A stretch of DNA of 64,000 nt from Roseateles sp049532965 (GTDB lineage Bacteria; Pseudomonadota; Gammaproteobacteria; Burkholderiales; Burkholderiaceae_C), in contig NZ_CP186694.1 in assembly GCF_049532965.1 (NCBI RefSeq), forward strand, positions 4,526,001 through 4,590,000. Direction: 5' to 3'. The notes under the pieces are model-generated. The model saw only the letters and a program-made list of their open reading frames with translations. It was not told the DNA's origin and did not search any database. The position numbers and the translations under genes were made by a program. Below, one piece after another: positions 50,640 through 58,710 of the stretch (the stretch's first letter is position 1; each line of letters starts with the position of its first letter).

Positions 50640-51629
50640 TCAGAGCCGCGATGCCAGCCAGTCGGTCACCCGCTCCGGCATTGTGCGCACGTGGCCCGGC
50701 GGGCGGCCTGACGGGAAGCCCACATGGCCGCCCTCGCGCGGTTGCCACAGCGTGACGTGCGCGCCGACATGGCCCTGTTCGGGCAGGCTGTGCGCCGGCA
50801 CGAACGGGTCGTTGCGCGCGTTCAGCACCAGCGCCGGCACGCGGATGCGCGCCAGGTGCGGCTTCGCCGACGCGCGCAGCCAGTAATCGTCGACGTCGCG
50901 GAAACCGTGCAGCGGGCCGGTGAAGATGTTGTCGAACTCGTAGAGGTTGCGAACCCGCCGCAGCCGCTCGCCATCGAACAGCCCCGGATGCTGTTTCAGC
51001 TTCTTCAGCGCCTTCGGAACCATCGTCCGGAGGAACATCCGCGTGTAGACCAGCCCGTTGAAGCCCTTGCCGATCGCGTGGCCGGCCGCCGTCAGGTCCA
51101 GCGGCGAACAGATGGCACAGACGGCCTTCACCGTCGCCCCGGCGCTGTCACCGGCCTCCTGCGCCCAGCGGAGCAGCGCATTGCCGCCCAGGGACACGCC
51201 GGCCGCCATGATCGGCCCGCGGTGCGAGGCGCGCAGCTGGTCCAGCATCCAGCCGATCTCGACGTGGTCGCCCGAGTGGTAGGCGCGAGGCGCCAGGTTG
51301 AGTTCGCCCGAGCAGCCGCGGAAGTAGGGCATCGCGAACGCCCAGCTCCGGCGCTGCGCGACCGCGGCGAAGGCCTGCACGTACTGGCTGTCCAGCGATC
51401 CTTCCAGACCGTGGAAGAGCACCAGCAGGGGCCGCTCGGCCGCATGGCCATTCAGCGCGGCGGCCGCGGGATCGATCAGGTGCTCGACGTCGACGAAATC
51501 GCCGTCCGGCGTGTGCCACCGCTCGCGGCGGAACTTCGGCGGCGGGCCCTCATGGCGCCGTGCAAACAGCGGCGGCCAGATCGTCTGGGCGTGGCCTCCG
51601 GGCAGCCACGGAGGCGCCTGGTACTGCAT
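50640..51629 (-). CDS. YheT-family alpha/beta-fold hydrolase
   Basis: 329 residues. The opening PPWLPGGHAQTIWPPLFAR is diagnostic of the YheT/ABHD1-3 group. Nucleophile Ser is in GVSLGGN, Asp in NARNDPFVP and His in EGGHVGFPSG, a complete triad. YFRGCSGELN is also family-typical. The substrate is unknown; relatives are esterases or phospholipases. The downstream small gene and the upstream NTF2-fold gene (12 bp away) suggest an operon. Confidence 0.92.
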   Translation of the reverse strand: MQYQAPPWLPGGHAQTIWPPLFARRHEGPPPKFRRERWHTPDGDFVDVEHLIDPAAAALNGHAAERPLLVLFHGLEGSLDSQYVQAFAAVAQRRSWAFAMPYFRGCSGELNLAPRAYHSGDHVEIGWMLDQLRASHRGPIMAAGVSLGGNALLRWAQEAGDSAGATVKAVCAICSPLDLTAAGHAIGKGFNGLVYTRMFLRTMVPKALKKLKQHPGLFDGERLRRVRNLYEFDNIFTGPLHGFRDVDDYWLRASAKPHLARIRVPALVLNARNDPFVPAHSLPEQGHVGAHVTLWQPREGGHVGFPSGRPPGHVRTMPERVTDWLASRL

Positions 51630-51641
51630 GACTCCGACCTC

Positions 51642-52103
51642 TCAGTGCAGGGTCGTCGGCGCGCCCACGGACACGATCGACAGCTCCTGCTTCACGTCCT
51701 GCGACGTGCCCGGGCTGGCATGGTGCGCCACCAGGCGCCAGCCCAGCGCCGTCTTCAGGTAGACATTCGTCGCGACCACCCACGCGCTCTGCGTGCCGTC
51801 CTCGTCAGTGATCTCCAGGCGCTCCAGCACCTGGTGGATCGCCGTGTCGCCGGCCACCAGCTTGCGCTGGCACTCGGGATGCACCGGGATCGCGCCGCGC
51901 GAAAAGATCTGCTCGAAGCTCGCCCGGATCGCTGCCGCGCCGACCACGCGCGGACCGCCCGGATGCACGCAGCAGACTTCGTCCTCGTCGCCCCAGACGC
52001 CCATCAGCCGTTCCAGGTCGCCGGCCTGCAGCGCCTCGTAGAACTGCGCTTCGGTGTCCTCGGGAGAGGCCAGCAGCAGGGCGGTCTGAGGCTTGCGCAC
52101 CAT
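51642..52103 (-). CDS. SnoaL/NTF2-fold protein
   Basis: 153 residues, cytoplasmic. The cone-fold pattern is DTEAQFYEALQAGDLERLMGVWGDEDEVCCVHPGGPRVVGAAAIRASFEQIF followed by ATNVYLKTALGWRLVAHHASPG, typical of small SnoaL-like proteins of the calcium/calmodulin-kinase II association type. No catalytic residues are certain. ATG 52103 is chosen over the longer open frame, which reads as Pro/Arg-rich noise. The hydrolase gene follows 12 bp downstream. Confidence 0.85.
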   Translation of the reverse strand: MVRKPQTALLLASPEDTEAQFYEALQAGDLERLMGVWGDEDEVCCVHPGGPRVVGAAAIRASFEQIFSRGAIPVHPECQRKLVAGDTAIHQVLERLEITDEDGTQSAWVVATNVYLKTALGWRLVAHHASPGTSQDVKQELSIVSVGAPTTLH

Positions 52104-52190
52104 GGGTCTCGTTCCTTGTTCAGGGAGCGGGCAAGGTCCGGACCCGGACGATCGCGGCGCAAGGCGCCGCGTCGCCGGTCCGGTCATCGG

Positions 52191-52409
52191 TCAATGGCCG
52201 GAGGGCAGGACCTCGCCGGCCTTCAGCTTGTACAGCGTGCCGCAATACGGGCAGGTGCCTTCGCCGGCGTGGCTCAGGTCGATGTAGACGCGCGGATGGT
52301 TGCTCCACAGCGGCATCTTGGGATTGGGACAGAAGACGACGCCAGGACCTTGCAGGTCCTGCGCGGTGACTTCGACGGTGGCCTTGGGCGTGGTGGTGTT
52401 GGCGCTCAT
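52191..52409 (-). CDS. CHCC-type zinc-finger protein
   Basis: 72 residues. Cys27, His38, Cys53 and Cys56 (VVFCPNP, SNHPRVY, TCPYCG) form the CHCC zinc site also found in the NDUFS6 subunit of complex I. Small proteins of this kind are common in betaproteobacteria next to ilvE; their function is not established. It follows ilvE by 76 bp, with a hairpin (CCGTCCC-GGCGG-GGGACGG, 52451-52469) in between. Confidence 0.9.
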   Translation of the reverse strand: MSANTTTPKATVEVTAQDLQGPGVVFCPNPKMPLWSNHPRVYIDLSHAGEGTCPYCGTLYKLKAGEVLPSGH

Positions 52410-52485
52410 GATCTTGTTCTTGAAGGCTTGCGGCGGCTTGCGGCGTGATGCCGTCCCGGCGGGGGACGGCCGGGGGCCGGGTCGA

Positions 52486-53409
52486 TCAGACCAGCGTCAG
52501 CCAGTGGGCGTACTTGGGATTGCGGCCGCTGACGATGTCGAAGAAGGCCGACTGGATCTTCTCCGTGATCGGGCCGCGGCTGCCGATGCCGATCTCGATG
52601 CGGTCGAGCTCGCGGATCGGCGTCACTTCCGCGGCGGTGCCGGTGAAGAAGGCCTCGTCGCAGATGTAGACCTCGTCGCGGGTGATGCGCTTCTCGACCA
52701 GCTTCAGGCCCAGGTCCTGGCAGATCGCGAAGATGGTGTTGCGAGTGATGCCGTTGAGCGCGCCGGCCGACAGGTCCGGCGTGTACACCACGCCGTTCTT
52801 GATGATGAAGAGGTTCTCGCCCGCGCCTTCGGACACGAAGCCCGAGGCATCGAGCAGCAGCGCCTCGTCGTAGCCGTCCTCGGTGGCTTCCATGTTGGCC
52901 AGGATGGAGTTGGTGTAGTTCGACACCGTCTTGGCCTGCGTCATCGTGATGTTGACGTGATGGCGGGTGTAGCTGCTGGTCTTGACGCGGATGCCGCGCT
53001 TGAGCCCTTCCTCGCCCAGGTAGGCGCCCCAGGCCCAGGCCGCGACCATCAGGTGGATCTTGTTGCCCTTGGGGCTGACGCCCAGCTTCTCGCTGCCGAT
53101 CCAGGTCAGCGGACGCAGGTAGCAGCTGGCGAGCTGGTTCTCCCGGACGACGGCCTTCTGCGCCTCCTCGACCTGCTCGATCGAGAACGGGATCTTCATG
53201 CGCAGGATCTTGGCGCTGTTGAACAGGCGCTCGGTGTGTTCGCGCAGCCGGAAGATCGCGGTGCCGCCCGGCGTCTGGTACGCGCGCACGCCTTCGAAGG
53301 CGCCGCAGCCGTAGTGCAGCGTATGGGTCAGGACGTGGATCCTGGCGTCGCGCCAGTCCACCAGCTCGCCGTCCATCCAGATCTTGCCGTCGCGATCGTC
53401 CAGAGACAT
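52486..53409 (-). CDS. ilvE: Branched-chain amino acid aminotransferase
   Basis: 307 residues, fold-type IV PLP enzyme. PLP-binding Lys160 is in TQAKTVSNYTN, and the Glu of GAGENLF and Tyr/Arg positions of HYGCGAFEGVRAY are present. It interconverts Leu/Ile/Val and their 2-oxoacids using glutamate, the last step of branched-chain synthesis. Length and motifs match proteobacterial IlvE of about 307 residues closely. GGAAGA precedes the ATG. Confidence 0.97.
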   Translation of the reverse strand: MSLDDRDGKIWMDGELVDWRDARIHVLTHTLHYGCGAFEGVRAYQTPGGTAIFRLREHTERLFNSAKILRMKIPFSIEQVEEAQKAVVRENQLASCYLRPLTWIGSEKLGVSPKGNKIHLMVAAWAWGAYLGEEGLKRGIRVKTSSYTRHHVNITMTQAKTVSNYTNSILANMEATEDGYDEALLLDASGFVSEGAGENLFIIKNGVVYTPDLSAGALNGITRNTIFAICQDLGLKLVEKRITRDEVYICDEAFFTGTAAEVTPIRELDRIEIGIGSRGPITEKIQSAFFDIVSGRNPKYAHWLTLV

Positions 53410-53461
53410 GGGTCTTCCTTTTTCGGCCGGGAACAGGGCCGACGCTGCAAAGTCGTGGATT

Positions 53462-53914
53462 TTATGCGGCAGGTGTGTCGGGATGGTCGGGCTTGTGCGC
53501 TGTTCCCGCCGCCTCCGGCGCGCCAGCGGCGGCGGCGTCGACCGGTGCGCTGGCGCGGATCAGCGTCCAGCGCGCGACCATGCCGCGCTCCATGACCACG
53601 TCCACCGCGTCGCCGCCGGCATCGGTCCAGCGGTACGTGTCCGGGGCGACCTTGACGCCCAGCGAGCGGCACATGCGGATCAGGTCCAGCAGCTTCATCC
53701 CGGGATGCAGGCGGGACTGCAGCATCACCGCGCTCGCCACATGCCCCAGCGGCGAGTTCTGGGCCGTGCGCATCACGCGCATCAGCTGGGAGAACTGGAG
53801 CAACAGGAAGAAGACGACGCAGGAGAGGCCGAGGATCGCGCCTTTCCATCCGAAGAAGACGGCGCCGGCGACGATGGCGGCGATGGCGAGGACGATGCCG
53901 GCAAGGCGGTTCAT
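53462..53914 (-). CDS. Small inner-membrane protein of unknown function
   Basis: 150 residues. Two membrane helices in tandem (about 4-20 and 23-41: IVLAIAAIVAGAVFFGWKGAILGLSCVVFFLLLQF) precede a cytoplasmic domain with SQLMRVMRTAQNSPLGHVASAVMLQSRLHPGMKLLDLIRMCRSLG. The end is Ala/Pro-rich. Proteins like this accompany radA/ilvE in betaproteobacteria; no function is assigned. ATG 53914 is chosen because the hydrophobic pattern starts there. Confidence 0.78.
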   Translation of the reverse strand: MNRLAGIVLAIAAIVAGAVFFGWKGAILGLSCVVFFLLLQFSQLMRVMRTAQNSPLGHVASAVMLQSRLHPGMKLLDLIRMCRSLGVKVAPDTYRWTDAGGDAVDVVMERGMVARWTLIRASAPVDAAAAGAPEAAGTAHKPDHPDTPAA

Positions 53915-54050
53915 GCGGGGAACTCCGGGGCAGGGGTCAGGGATTCGGGCGGAGCCGGCATTGTCGTCGCGTGATCGTGCCGGTCGTCTGCGGCGATTGC
54001 GGATGGACGCGATGGGGGACGGAAGCGACGGGGAGGGCGGCCGTCCGCCA

Positions 54051-55409
54051 TCACATCCCGCGCAGGATCTCGATGGCGTCCTCGATGCGGGCGACGGCAT
54101 GGACCTTCAGGCCGTCGATCGGCTTCTTCGGCGCGTTGGCCTGCGGAACCACCGCGATCGAGAAGCCGAGCTTGGCGGCCTCCTTCAGCCGTTCCTGGCC
54201 GCGCGGCGCGGGACGGACCTCGCCGGCGAGGCCCACTTCGCCGAAGGCGATGAAGCCCTTGGGCAGCGGCTTGCCGCGCAGCGAGCTCTGGATCGCCAGC
54301 AGCACCGCCAGGTCGGCCGCGGGTTCGCTGATCCGCACGCCGCCCACGGCGTTGACGAAGACGTCCTGGTCCATCGTCGCGACGCCCGCATGCCGGTGCA
54401 GCACCGCCAGCAGCATGGCGAGCCGGTCGCGCTCCAGGCCAACGGACAGCCGCCGCGGGCTGGGCCCGCCGCCGTCCACCAGCGCCTGCAACTCGACCAG
54501 CATCGGCCGCGTGCCCTCCAGCGTCACCAGCACGCAGGACCCGGGCACCGGATCGCCGTGGGTCGACAGGAAGATCGCGCTGGGGTTGGTCACCCCCTTC
54601 AGGCCTTTCTCGGTCATCGCGAAGACGCCGATCTCGTTGACCGCGCCGAAGCGGTTCTTGATCGCGCGCACCAGGCGGTAGCTGCTGTGGGTGTCGCCCT
54701 CGAAGTAGAGGACGGTGTCGACGATGTGTTCCAGCACGCGGGGGCCGGCCAGCGCGCCTTCCTTGGTCACGTGGCCGACCAGCACCATGGCGCAGCCGCC
54801 GGCCTTGGCGGTGCGGGTCAGCTGGGCGGCGCATTCGCGGACTTGCGCCACCGATCCCGGCGCGGAGGCCAACTGCTCGGAGTAGAGGGTCTGGATCGAA
54901 TCGATGACACAGAAATCGGGTTGCTCGGCGTCGAGCGTGGCCAGGATCTTCTCCAGGCCGATCTCGGCCAGCACCCGCACCTGGGAACCGTCCAGGCCGA
55001 GCCGGCGGGCGCGCATCGCGACCTGGGCGCCGGACTCCTCGCCGGTCACATAGAGGACCTTCATCTGCCGGGACAGGGCGTCGACGGCCTGCAACAGCAG
55101 CGTCGATTTGCCGATGCCCGGGTCGCCGCCGATCAGCACCACGCCGCCAGTGACGATGCCGCCCCCGAGCACGCGATCCAGTTCCTCCAGCGAGGTGGGC
55201 GTGCGGTCGAAGTCGCGCGCCTCGATCTCGGAAAGCGTCGCAACCGGCTGGCTCTTGGCCAGCGCCTGGTAACGGTTCTTCCCGCCCGTGGATTCGGCGG
55301 CGGTTTCGACCAGGGTGTTCCAGGCGCCGCATGACGGACAGCGGCCCAGCCATTTGGCGCTGGTGGCGCCGCATTCGGAACAGACGTATTGGGATTTCGG
55401 AGCAGCCAT
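54051..55409 (-). CDS. radA: DNA repair protein RadA (Sms)
   Basis: 452 residues. N-terminal zinc finger with Cys10, Cys13, Cys24 and Cys27 (CSECG, CPSCG). RecA-like core with Walker A GGDPGIGKST at 94-103 and the RadA signature KNRFG. C-terminal Lon-protease-like domain (DVFVNAVGGVRISEPAADLAVLLAI, then GEVGLAGEVRPA) without a catalytic Ser-Lys dyad. RadA is a DnaB-like helicase that extends recombination intermediates. ATG 55409 gives the standard MAAPKSQYVCSECG start. Confidence 0.97.
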   Translation of the reverse strand: MAAPKSQYVCSECGATSAKWLGRCPSCGAWNTLVETAAESTGGKNRYQALAKSQPVATLSEIEARDFDRTPTSLEELDRVLGGGIVTGGVVLIGGDPGIGKSTLLLQAVDALSRQMKVLYVTGEESGAQVAMRARRLGLDGSQVRVLAEIGLEKILATLDAEQPDFCVIDSIQTLYSEQLASAPGSVAQVRECAAQLTRTAKAGGCAMVLVGHVTKEGALAGPRVLEHIVDTVLYFEGDTHSSYRLVRAIKNRFGAVNEIGVFAMTEKGLKGVTNPSAIFLSTHGDPVPGSCVLVTLEGTRPMLVELQALVDGGGPSPRRLSVGLERDRLAMLLAVLHRHAGVATMDQDVFVNAVGGVRISEPAADLAVLLAIQSSLRGKPLPKGFIAFGEVGLAGEVRPAPRGQERLKEAAKLGFSIAVVPQANAPKKPIDGLKVHAVARIEDAIEILRGM

Positions 55410-55434
55410 GGGGCGCGATTGTCGCCGCCCACCT

Positions 55435-55467
55435 TGTGGACAACCCTGTTGAGAAGCCTGTGAATTG
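55435..55467. repeat. Three DnaA-box-like words with 12-bp spacing upstream of radA
   Basis: TGTGGACAA (55435), TGTTGAGAA (55447) and TGTGAATTG (55459) are spaced exactly 12 bp apart in the non-coding region between radA and the LysE gene. The first differs by one base from the DnaA box TGTGGATAA; the others are increasingly degenerate. More TGTGGAG words follow up to 55540. A regulatory role is speculative. Confidence 0.3.
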
Positions 55468-55653
55468 CGTGTGCGCGGGCTGTGAGGTGTCTGTGGAGCG
55501 GTCGGGGGGTGGCTGTGGAGCACCTGTGTGCCGATGGTGGATGACCTGGGGACGGCCGGTGGAGAAGGCTGCCTTCCCGGTTGGCGTTGGCCCTGACCTT
55601 CGACGGCGCGCGGGCGGCGTGCTACAACCTCGGGTCCTTCGAAGGAGTCGATC

Positions 55654-56283
55654 ATGGAGTTGTCAATCTGGCTGGGATTCTTCGCAGCCTCCTGGGCGAT
55701 CAGCCTGTCCCCGGGCGCGGGCGCCATCGCGGCGATGAGCGCGGGCCTGAATCACGGCTTCAAGCGCGGCTACTTCATGACGATCGGGCTGATCCTGGGC
55801 ATCCTGACCCAGATCTTGTTCGTGGGCGCCGGTCTAGGGGCGCTGATCGCGGCGTCGGAACGCGCGTTCGCGGTCGTCAAGTGGGCCGGGGTGGCCTACC
55901 TCGTGTACCTCGGCATCCAGCAATGGCGCGCGCCGGCACGGCCGCTGGTGGCCGAGCAGGCCGACGGCCATCAGGTGTCGCGCCGTGAACTGGTGCTGCG
56001 CGGCTGGGGCATCAACGCCGTGAACCCCAAGGGCACGGTCTTCCTGCTGGCCGTGGTGCCGCAGTTCCTGAACCTGCACGAAAGCCTGACGCCGCAGTAC
56101 GCGGTGATTGCCGCGACGCTGGCCTTCACCGACGCCGTCGTGATGGCGGGCTACACGGTGCTGGCGGCGCGCGTGCTGCGGGCGCTGCGTTCCGAATCGC
56201 ACCTGAAGGCCATGAACCGCGTGTTCGGCTCGCTGTTCGTCGCGGCCGGCGCGCTGCTGGCGACCTTCAAGAAGGCGGCCTGA
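55654..56283 (+). CDS. LysE/RhtB-family amino acid exporter
   Basis: 209 residues, six membrane helices. The first helix and conserved SPGAGAIAAMSAGLNHGFKRG motif match the LysE family of amino acid and homoserine-lactone exporters. WGINAVNPKGTVFLLAVVPQF is the second family landmark. GAAGGAG precedes ATG 55654. Substrate unknown. A strong terminator follows. Confidence 0.92.
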   Translation: MELSIWLGFFAASWAISLSPGAGAIAAMSAGLNHGFKRGYFMTIGLILGILTQILFVGAGLGALIAASERAFAVVKWAGVAYLVYLGIQQWRAPARPLVAEQADGHQVSRRELVLRGWGINAVNPKGTVFLLAVVPQFLNLHESLTPQYAVIAATLAFTDAVVMAGYTVLAARVLRALRSESHLKAMNRVFGSLFVAAGALLATFKKAA

Positions 56284-56312
56284 GCGACCGCTGCAGTTCC
56301 CTTCCATCCCGG

Positions 56313-56344
56313 CAGGCCGCCCGCGAGGCGGCCTGTTTGTTTTT
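56313..56344 (+). terminator. Rho-independent terminator after the LysE gene
   Basis: CAGGCCGCC-CGCGA-GGCGGCCTG (56313-56335) is a perfect 9-bp GC-rich stem followed by TTTGTTTTT, 29 bp after the stop. Confidence 0.92.
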
Positions 56345-56402
56345 GCCGGTCCGCTGAATGCCTCTGTGCGAGGGCGGCCGGTACAGATCGACGCTGAACA
56401 CG

Positions 56403-57287
56403 ATGCCCACCGTTTCCGACCGCTGGCTGTTCTGGGGCCCGACGCTGATCTGGGCCAGCACCTGGCATGTGATCCTCTATCAACTGGCTTCCGGCGTGCC
56501 GGTGCTGAATTCGGTCGGCTGGCGCTTCGGCCTGGCGGCGCTGATGCTGGCGGCGTTCGCGCGGGGGCAGAAGCTGTCGCTGAAGCTGCCGCTGTCGGCG
56601 CACGGACTGATGCTGGCGACCGGCATCGTGCAGTACAGCGGCAACTATTTCTCTGTCTACGAGGCCGAGCGCCATATCCCGAGCGGCCTGGTGGCGGTGT
56701 TGTTCTGCCTGATGGTGTTCGGCAATGCGCTGTCGGGGCGGATCTTTTTCGCGCAACGGGTGACGGGGCGTTTCCTGGCGGCGTCCGTCGGCGGCGTGGC
56801 GGGCGTGGTGATGATCTTCTGGCCGGAGATCGCGTCGACCGGCGCGCGCCCGACGGCGGCCTATGGCCTCGCGATCGGGCTGGCGGCGGTGCTGGCCGCC
56901 TGTATCGGCAATGTGCTGACGCTGACGCTCACCCGGCGCGGGCTGCCGCTGGTGCCGGTGCTGGCGTGGAGCATGGGCTACGGGGCGGTGTTCCTGCTGG
57001 CGACGTCGGTCGCGACGGGCCAGGGCTTGCACTTTGCGTGGACGCCGGCCTATGTGCTGAGCCTGCTCTACCTGGCGGTGCTGGGCTCGGTGGTGGCGTT
57101 CGTCCTGTACTTCAAGCTGGCGCAGCGTCAGGGCACTGCGCGCGCGGCGCTGACGGGCGTCGTGATTCCGGTGATCGCGCTGGGGATCTCCGCGATCTTC
57201 GAGGGCTGGCAGCCGACGCTGCTGGCGCTCGCCGGGATGGTGCTGTGCCTGGGCAGCATCTATGCGGCGACCCGGCCGCAGCGGTGA
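56403..57287 (+). CDS. EamA-family (DMT) metabolite exporter
   Basis: 294 residues with ten helices in two EamA repeats (WGPTLIWASTWHVILYQL... and LPLVPVLAWSMGYGAVFLLATS...). Such carriers export amino acids, nucleobases or other metabolites; the substrate is unknown. ATG 56403 opens the homologous region; an earlier in-frame ATG at 56358 would add a hydrophilic leader and overlap the terminator zone. Confidence 0.9.
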   Translation: MPTVSDRWLFWGPTLIWASTWHVILYQLASGVPVLNSVGWRFGLAALMLAAFARGQKLSLKLPLSAHGLMLATGIVQYSGNYFSVYEAERHIPSGLVAVLFCLMVFGNALSGRIFFAQRVTGRFLAASVGGVAGVVMIFWPEIASTGARPTAAYGLAIGLAAVLAACIGNVLTLTLTRRGLPLVPVLAWSMGYGAVFLLATSVATGQGLHFAWTPAYVLSLLYLAVLGSVVAFVLYFKLAQRQGTARAALTGVVIPVIALGISAIFEGWQPTLLALAGMVLCLGSIYAATRPQR

Positions 57288-57443
57288 TTCGGTCCTTCGT
57301 TTCGCTGGGCTGACAACTGGCTGACGAGTTCCCGCTGAGGCGGGAACCGGGGCAGGACCTTGCGCGATCGCAAGGCGGTCGTCCGTACCCAAACGCACGC
57401 TTCGCGCCTCGATGACGGGAAGGCCACTCCGGCGCACTCGTCG

Positions 57444-57460
57444 TTAACCAAGTAGGTTAA
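57444..57460. promoter_or_regulatory. MqsA operator-like palindrome
   Basis: TTAACC-AAGTA-GGTTAA is a perfect 6-5-6 palindrome. It has the AACC-N5-GGTT form of the MqsA operator of Escherichia coli (TAACCTTTTAGGTTA). It ends seven bases before the remnant toxin start and 66 bp before mqsA. TAATAT at 57458-57463 may be the -10 box, so MqsA binding would block its own transcription. Confidence 0.75.
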
Positions 57461-57466
57461 TATTCG

Positions 57467-57525
57467 ATGGAGAAGCACAAGCCGTTCGGGACCACGTCGT
57501 GGTGGTCTCATTCAAGGAGCTTTGA
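57467..57525 (+). pseudogene. mqsR: Collapsed mqsR toxin gene (first and last codons only)
   Basis: ATG at 57467 opens M-E-K-H-K-P, like the MEKRTPH start of MqsR. In another frame, 57490-57525 reads DHVVVSFKEL-stop, like the MqsR end DVLIVSFKEK. The stop is one base before the mqsA ATG, the native mqsR-mqsA spacing. Intact MqsR has about 98 codons, so roughly 240 bp are missing and the ends are out of frame. The start similarity is short and could be chance; the C-terminal match plus spacing plus operator is strong. No toxin activity is expected. Confidence 0.7.
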
Positions 57526-57526
57526 C

Positions 57527-57925
57527 ATGAAATGCCCGGCCTGCGGATTCGCGTCGACCATTCATGAGACGCGCGACGTGAACCACTTCTACAAAGGAGA
57601 AGGCACGGTCATCCCTTCCGTGACGGGCGACTTCTGCCCCTCTTGCGGTGAGGTCACCATGGACATGGACGAATCGGCGCGGGTGATGCGCCTCATGCGA
57701 GAGTTCTCCAAACAGGTGAATGCCGCGCAGGTCGATCCTTCGTTCATCGCGCAAGTCCGACGGAAGCTCGCGCTCGATCAGCGCCAAGCGGGCGAGATTT
57801 TCGGCGGCGGCGTGAATGCCTTCTCCCGGTACGAGACCGGCAAGACGCAACCACCGCTGGCGCTGATCAAGCTGCTGCGGCTGCTGGACCGGCACCCGGA
57901 CCTGCTCGAGGAAATCCGCACCTGA
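57527..57925 (+). CDS. mqsA: MqsA-family antitoxin/transcriptional regulator without intact toxin
   Basis: 132 residues. The N-terminal zinc domain has Cys3, Cys6, Cys37 and Cys40 (CPACG, CPSCGE). The C-terminal Xre-type helix-turn-helix includes RRKLALDQRQAGEIFGGGVNAFSRYETGKTQPP, with Asn97 and Arg101 at the DNA-contact positions of MqsA. AAGGAG at 57514 fixes ATG 57527. In E. coli MqsA neutralises the MqsR RNase and represses several genes. Here mqsR is reduced to a remnant, so only the repressor role can persist. The open frame reaches back to 57467, giving a possible 20-residue extension created by the deletion. Confidence 0.92.
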   Translation: MKCPACGFASTIHETRDVNHFYKGEGTVIPSVTGDFCPSCGEVTMDMDESARVMRLMREFSKQVNAAQVDPSFIAQVRRKLALDQRQAGEIFGGGVNAFSRYETGKTQPPLALIKLLRLLDRHPDLLEEIRT

Positions 57926-57932
57926 TGCCGCG

Positions 57933-58700
57933 TCACCTCACCCACCCGATCTCCATCGCCGACTTCCGTCCGATCATCGTCTCCCCCAGACCCGACGGAA
58001 TGCGCGCCTCGCCCTGCCGCACCGGCAGACGTCCGGCCATCAGCTCGGCGGCGGTTTGCGGATGACGTGGCTCCTGTGCCGGCTCGGCATAGCCGTCGGG
58101 GAAGATCGGCGCGAGCGTGGACGGGTCGTACTTGTCGGTCGCGCCAAAGGTGTGCAGGGCCTCGTGCGCGATGACGACCTCGTTCTGCGCTTGCTGGGCC
58201 TTCGAGGCGAACAGGTGCACCAGGCCGAGCCGGCCCTTCTCCAGTCCGACCGAGTGCGGCAGGGCGCCCGCGAAGTCCGGCGGGTGGTACATGAGGAACA
58301 GCTTCACGTCGGGCACCGGTGAACTGGGCGGCGTCTGCCGCCACGCCCACCAGCGCATCCGCAGGCTCCAGGAAATGGCCGCCAGCGGACCGCCCTCCCG
58401 GGGCAGCGCGGGCGGCGCGACGCGCACGCGCTTGCCCAGCACGATCCGCATCGGCTGCGAGAGCGCCAGCCCGTAGTGCCGGGCCTGCTCCTGGAAATAC
58501 GGCTCCAGCCGCGCGAACGCCGCATCGTCCAGCCGATCGAGATAGGCCTCGGTCGCCGCGTCGCCCGAGGCGTTGATCGGATACAGCGTCACCACCTGCG
58601 GTCGCTTCCACGACTGCGCCTGCCAACGGCCGACCAGCGTCGTGCCCGCCACCGTCACCAGGATCCCGAGCAGGACCAGGATGCGGATCGCCTTGAACAT
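57933..58700 (-). CDS. Membrane-anchored HExxH putative metallopeptidase
   Basis: 255 residues. One N-terminal helix (about 4-24) anchors the protein, with the rest probably periplasmic. His179, Glu180 and His183 form HEALH in VVIAHEALHTFGATDKYD; a downstream Asp or Glu (Asp189, or Glu near 207-210) could be the third zinc ligand. WKRPQVVTLYPINASGD and PPALPREGGPLAAISWSLRMRWWAW are other notable stretches. The HEALHTFGATDKYD segment is reminiscent of gluzincin/metzincin-type active sites, but no family name could be given. It ends 7 bp from convergent mqsA; arfB is 10 bp beyond its start on the same strand. Confidence 0.72.
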   Translation of the reverse strand: MFKAIRILVLLGILVTVAGTTLVGRWQAQSWKRPQVVTLYPINASGDAATEAYLDRLDDAAFARLEPYFQEQARHYGLALSQPMRIVLGKRVRVAPPALPREGGPLAAISWSLRMRWWAWRQTPPSSPVPDVKLFLMYHPPDFAGALPHSVGLEKGRLGLVHLFASKAQQAQNEVVIAHEALHTFGATDKYDPSTLAPIFPDGYAEPAQEPRHPQTAAELMAGRLPVRQGEARIPSGLGETMIGRKSAMEIGWVR

Positions 58701-58710
58701 CGCAACTCCC

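Noticed and set aside
57467..57925. mqsA starting at 57467 as a 152-residue protein
   Set aside because: The strong AAGGAG site and the conserved zinc-finger start MKCPACG point to ATG 57527; the extension probably exists only because of the mqsR deletion.
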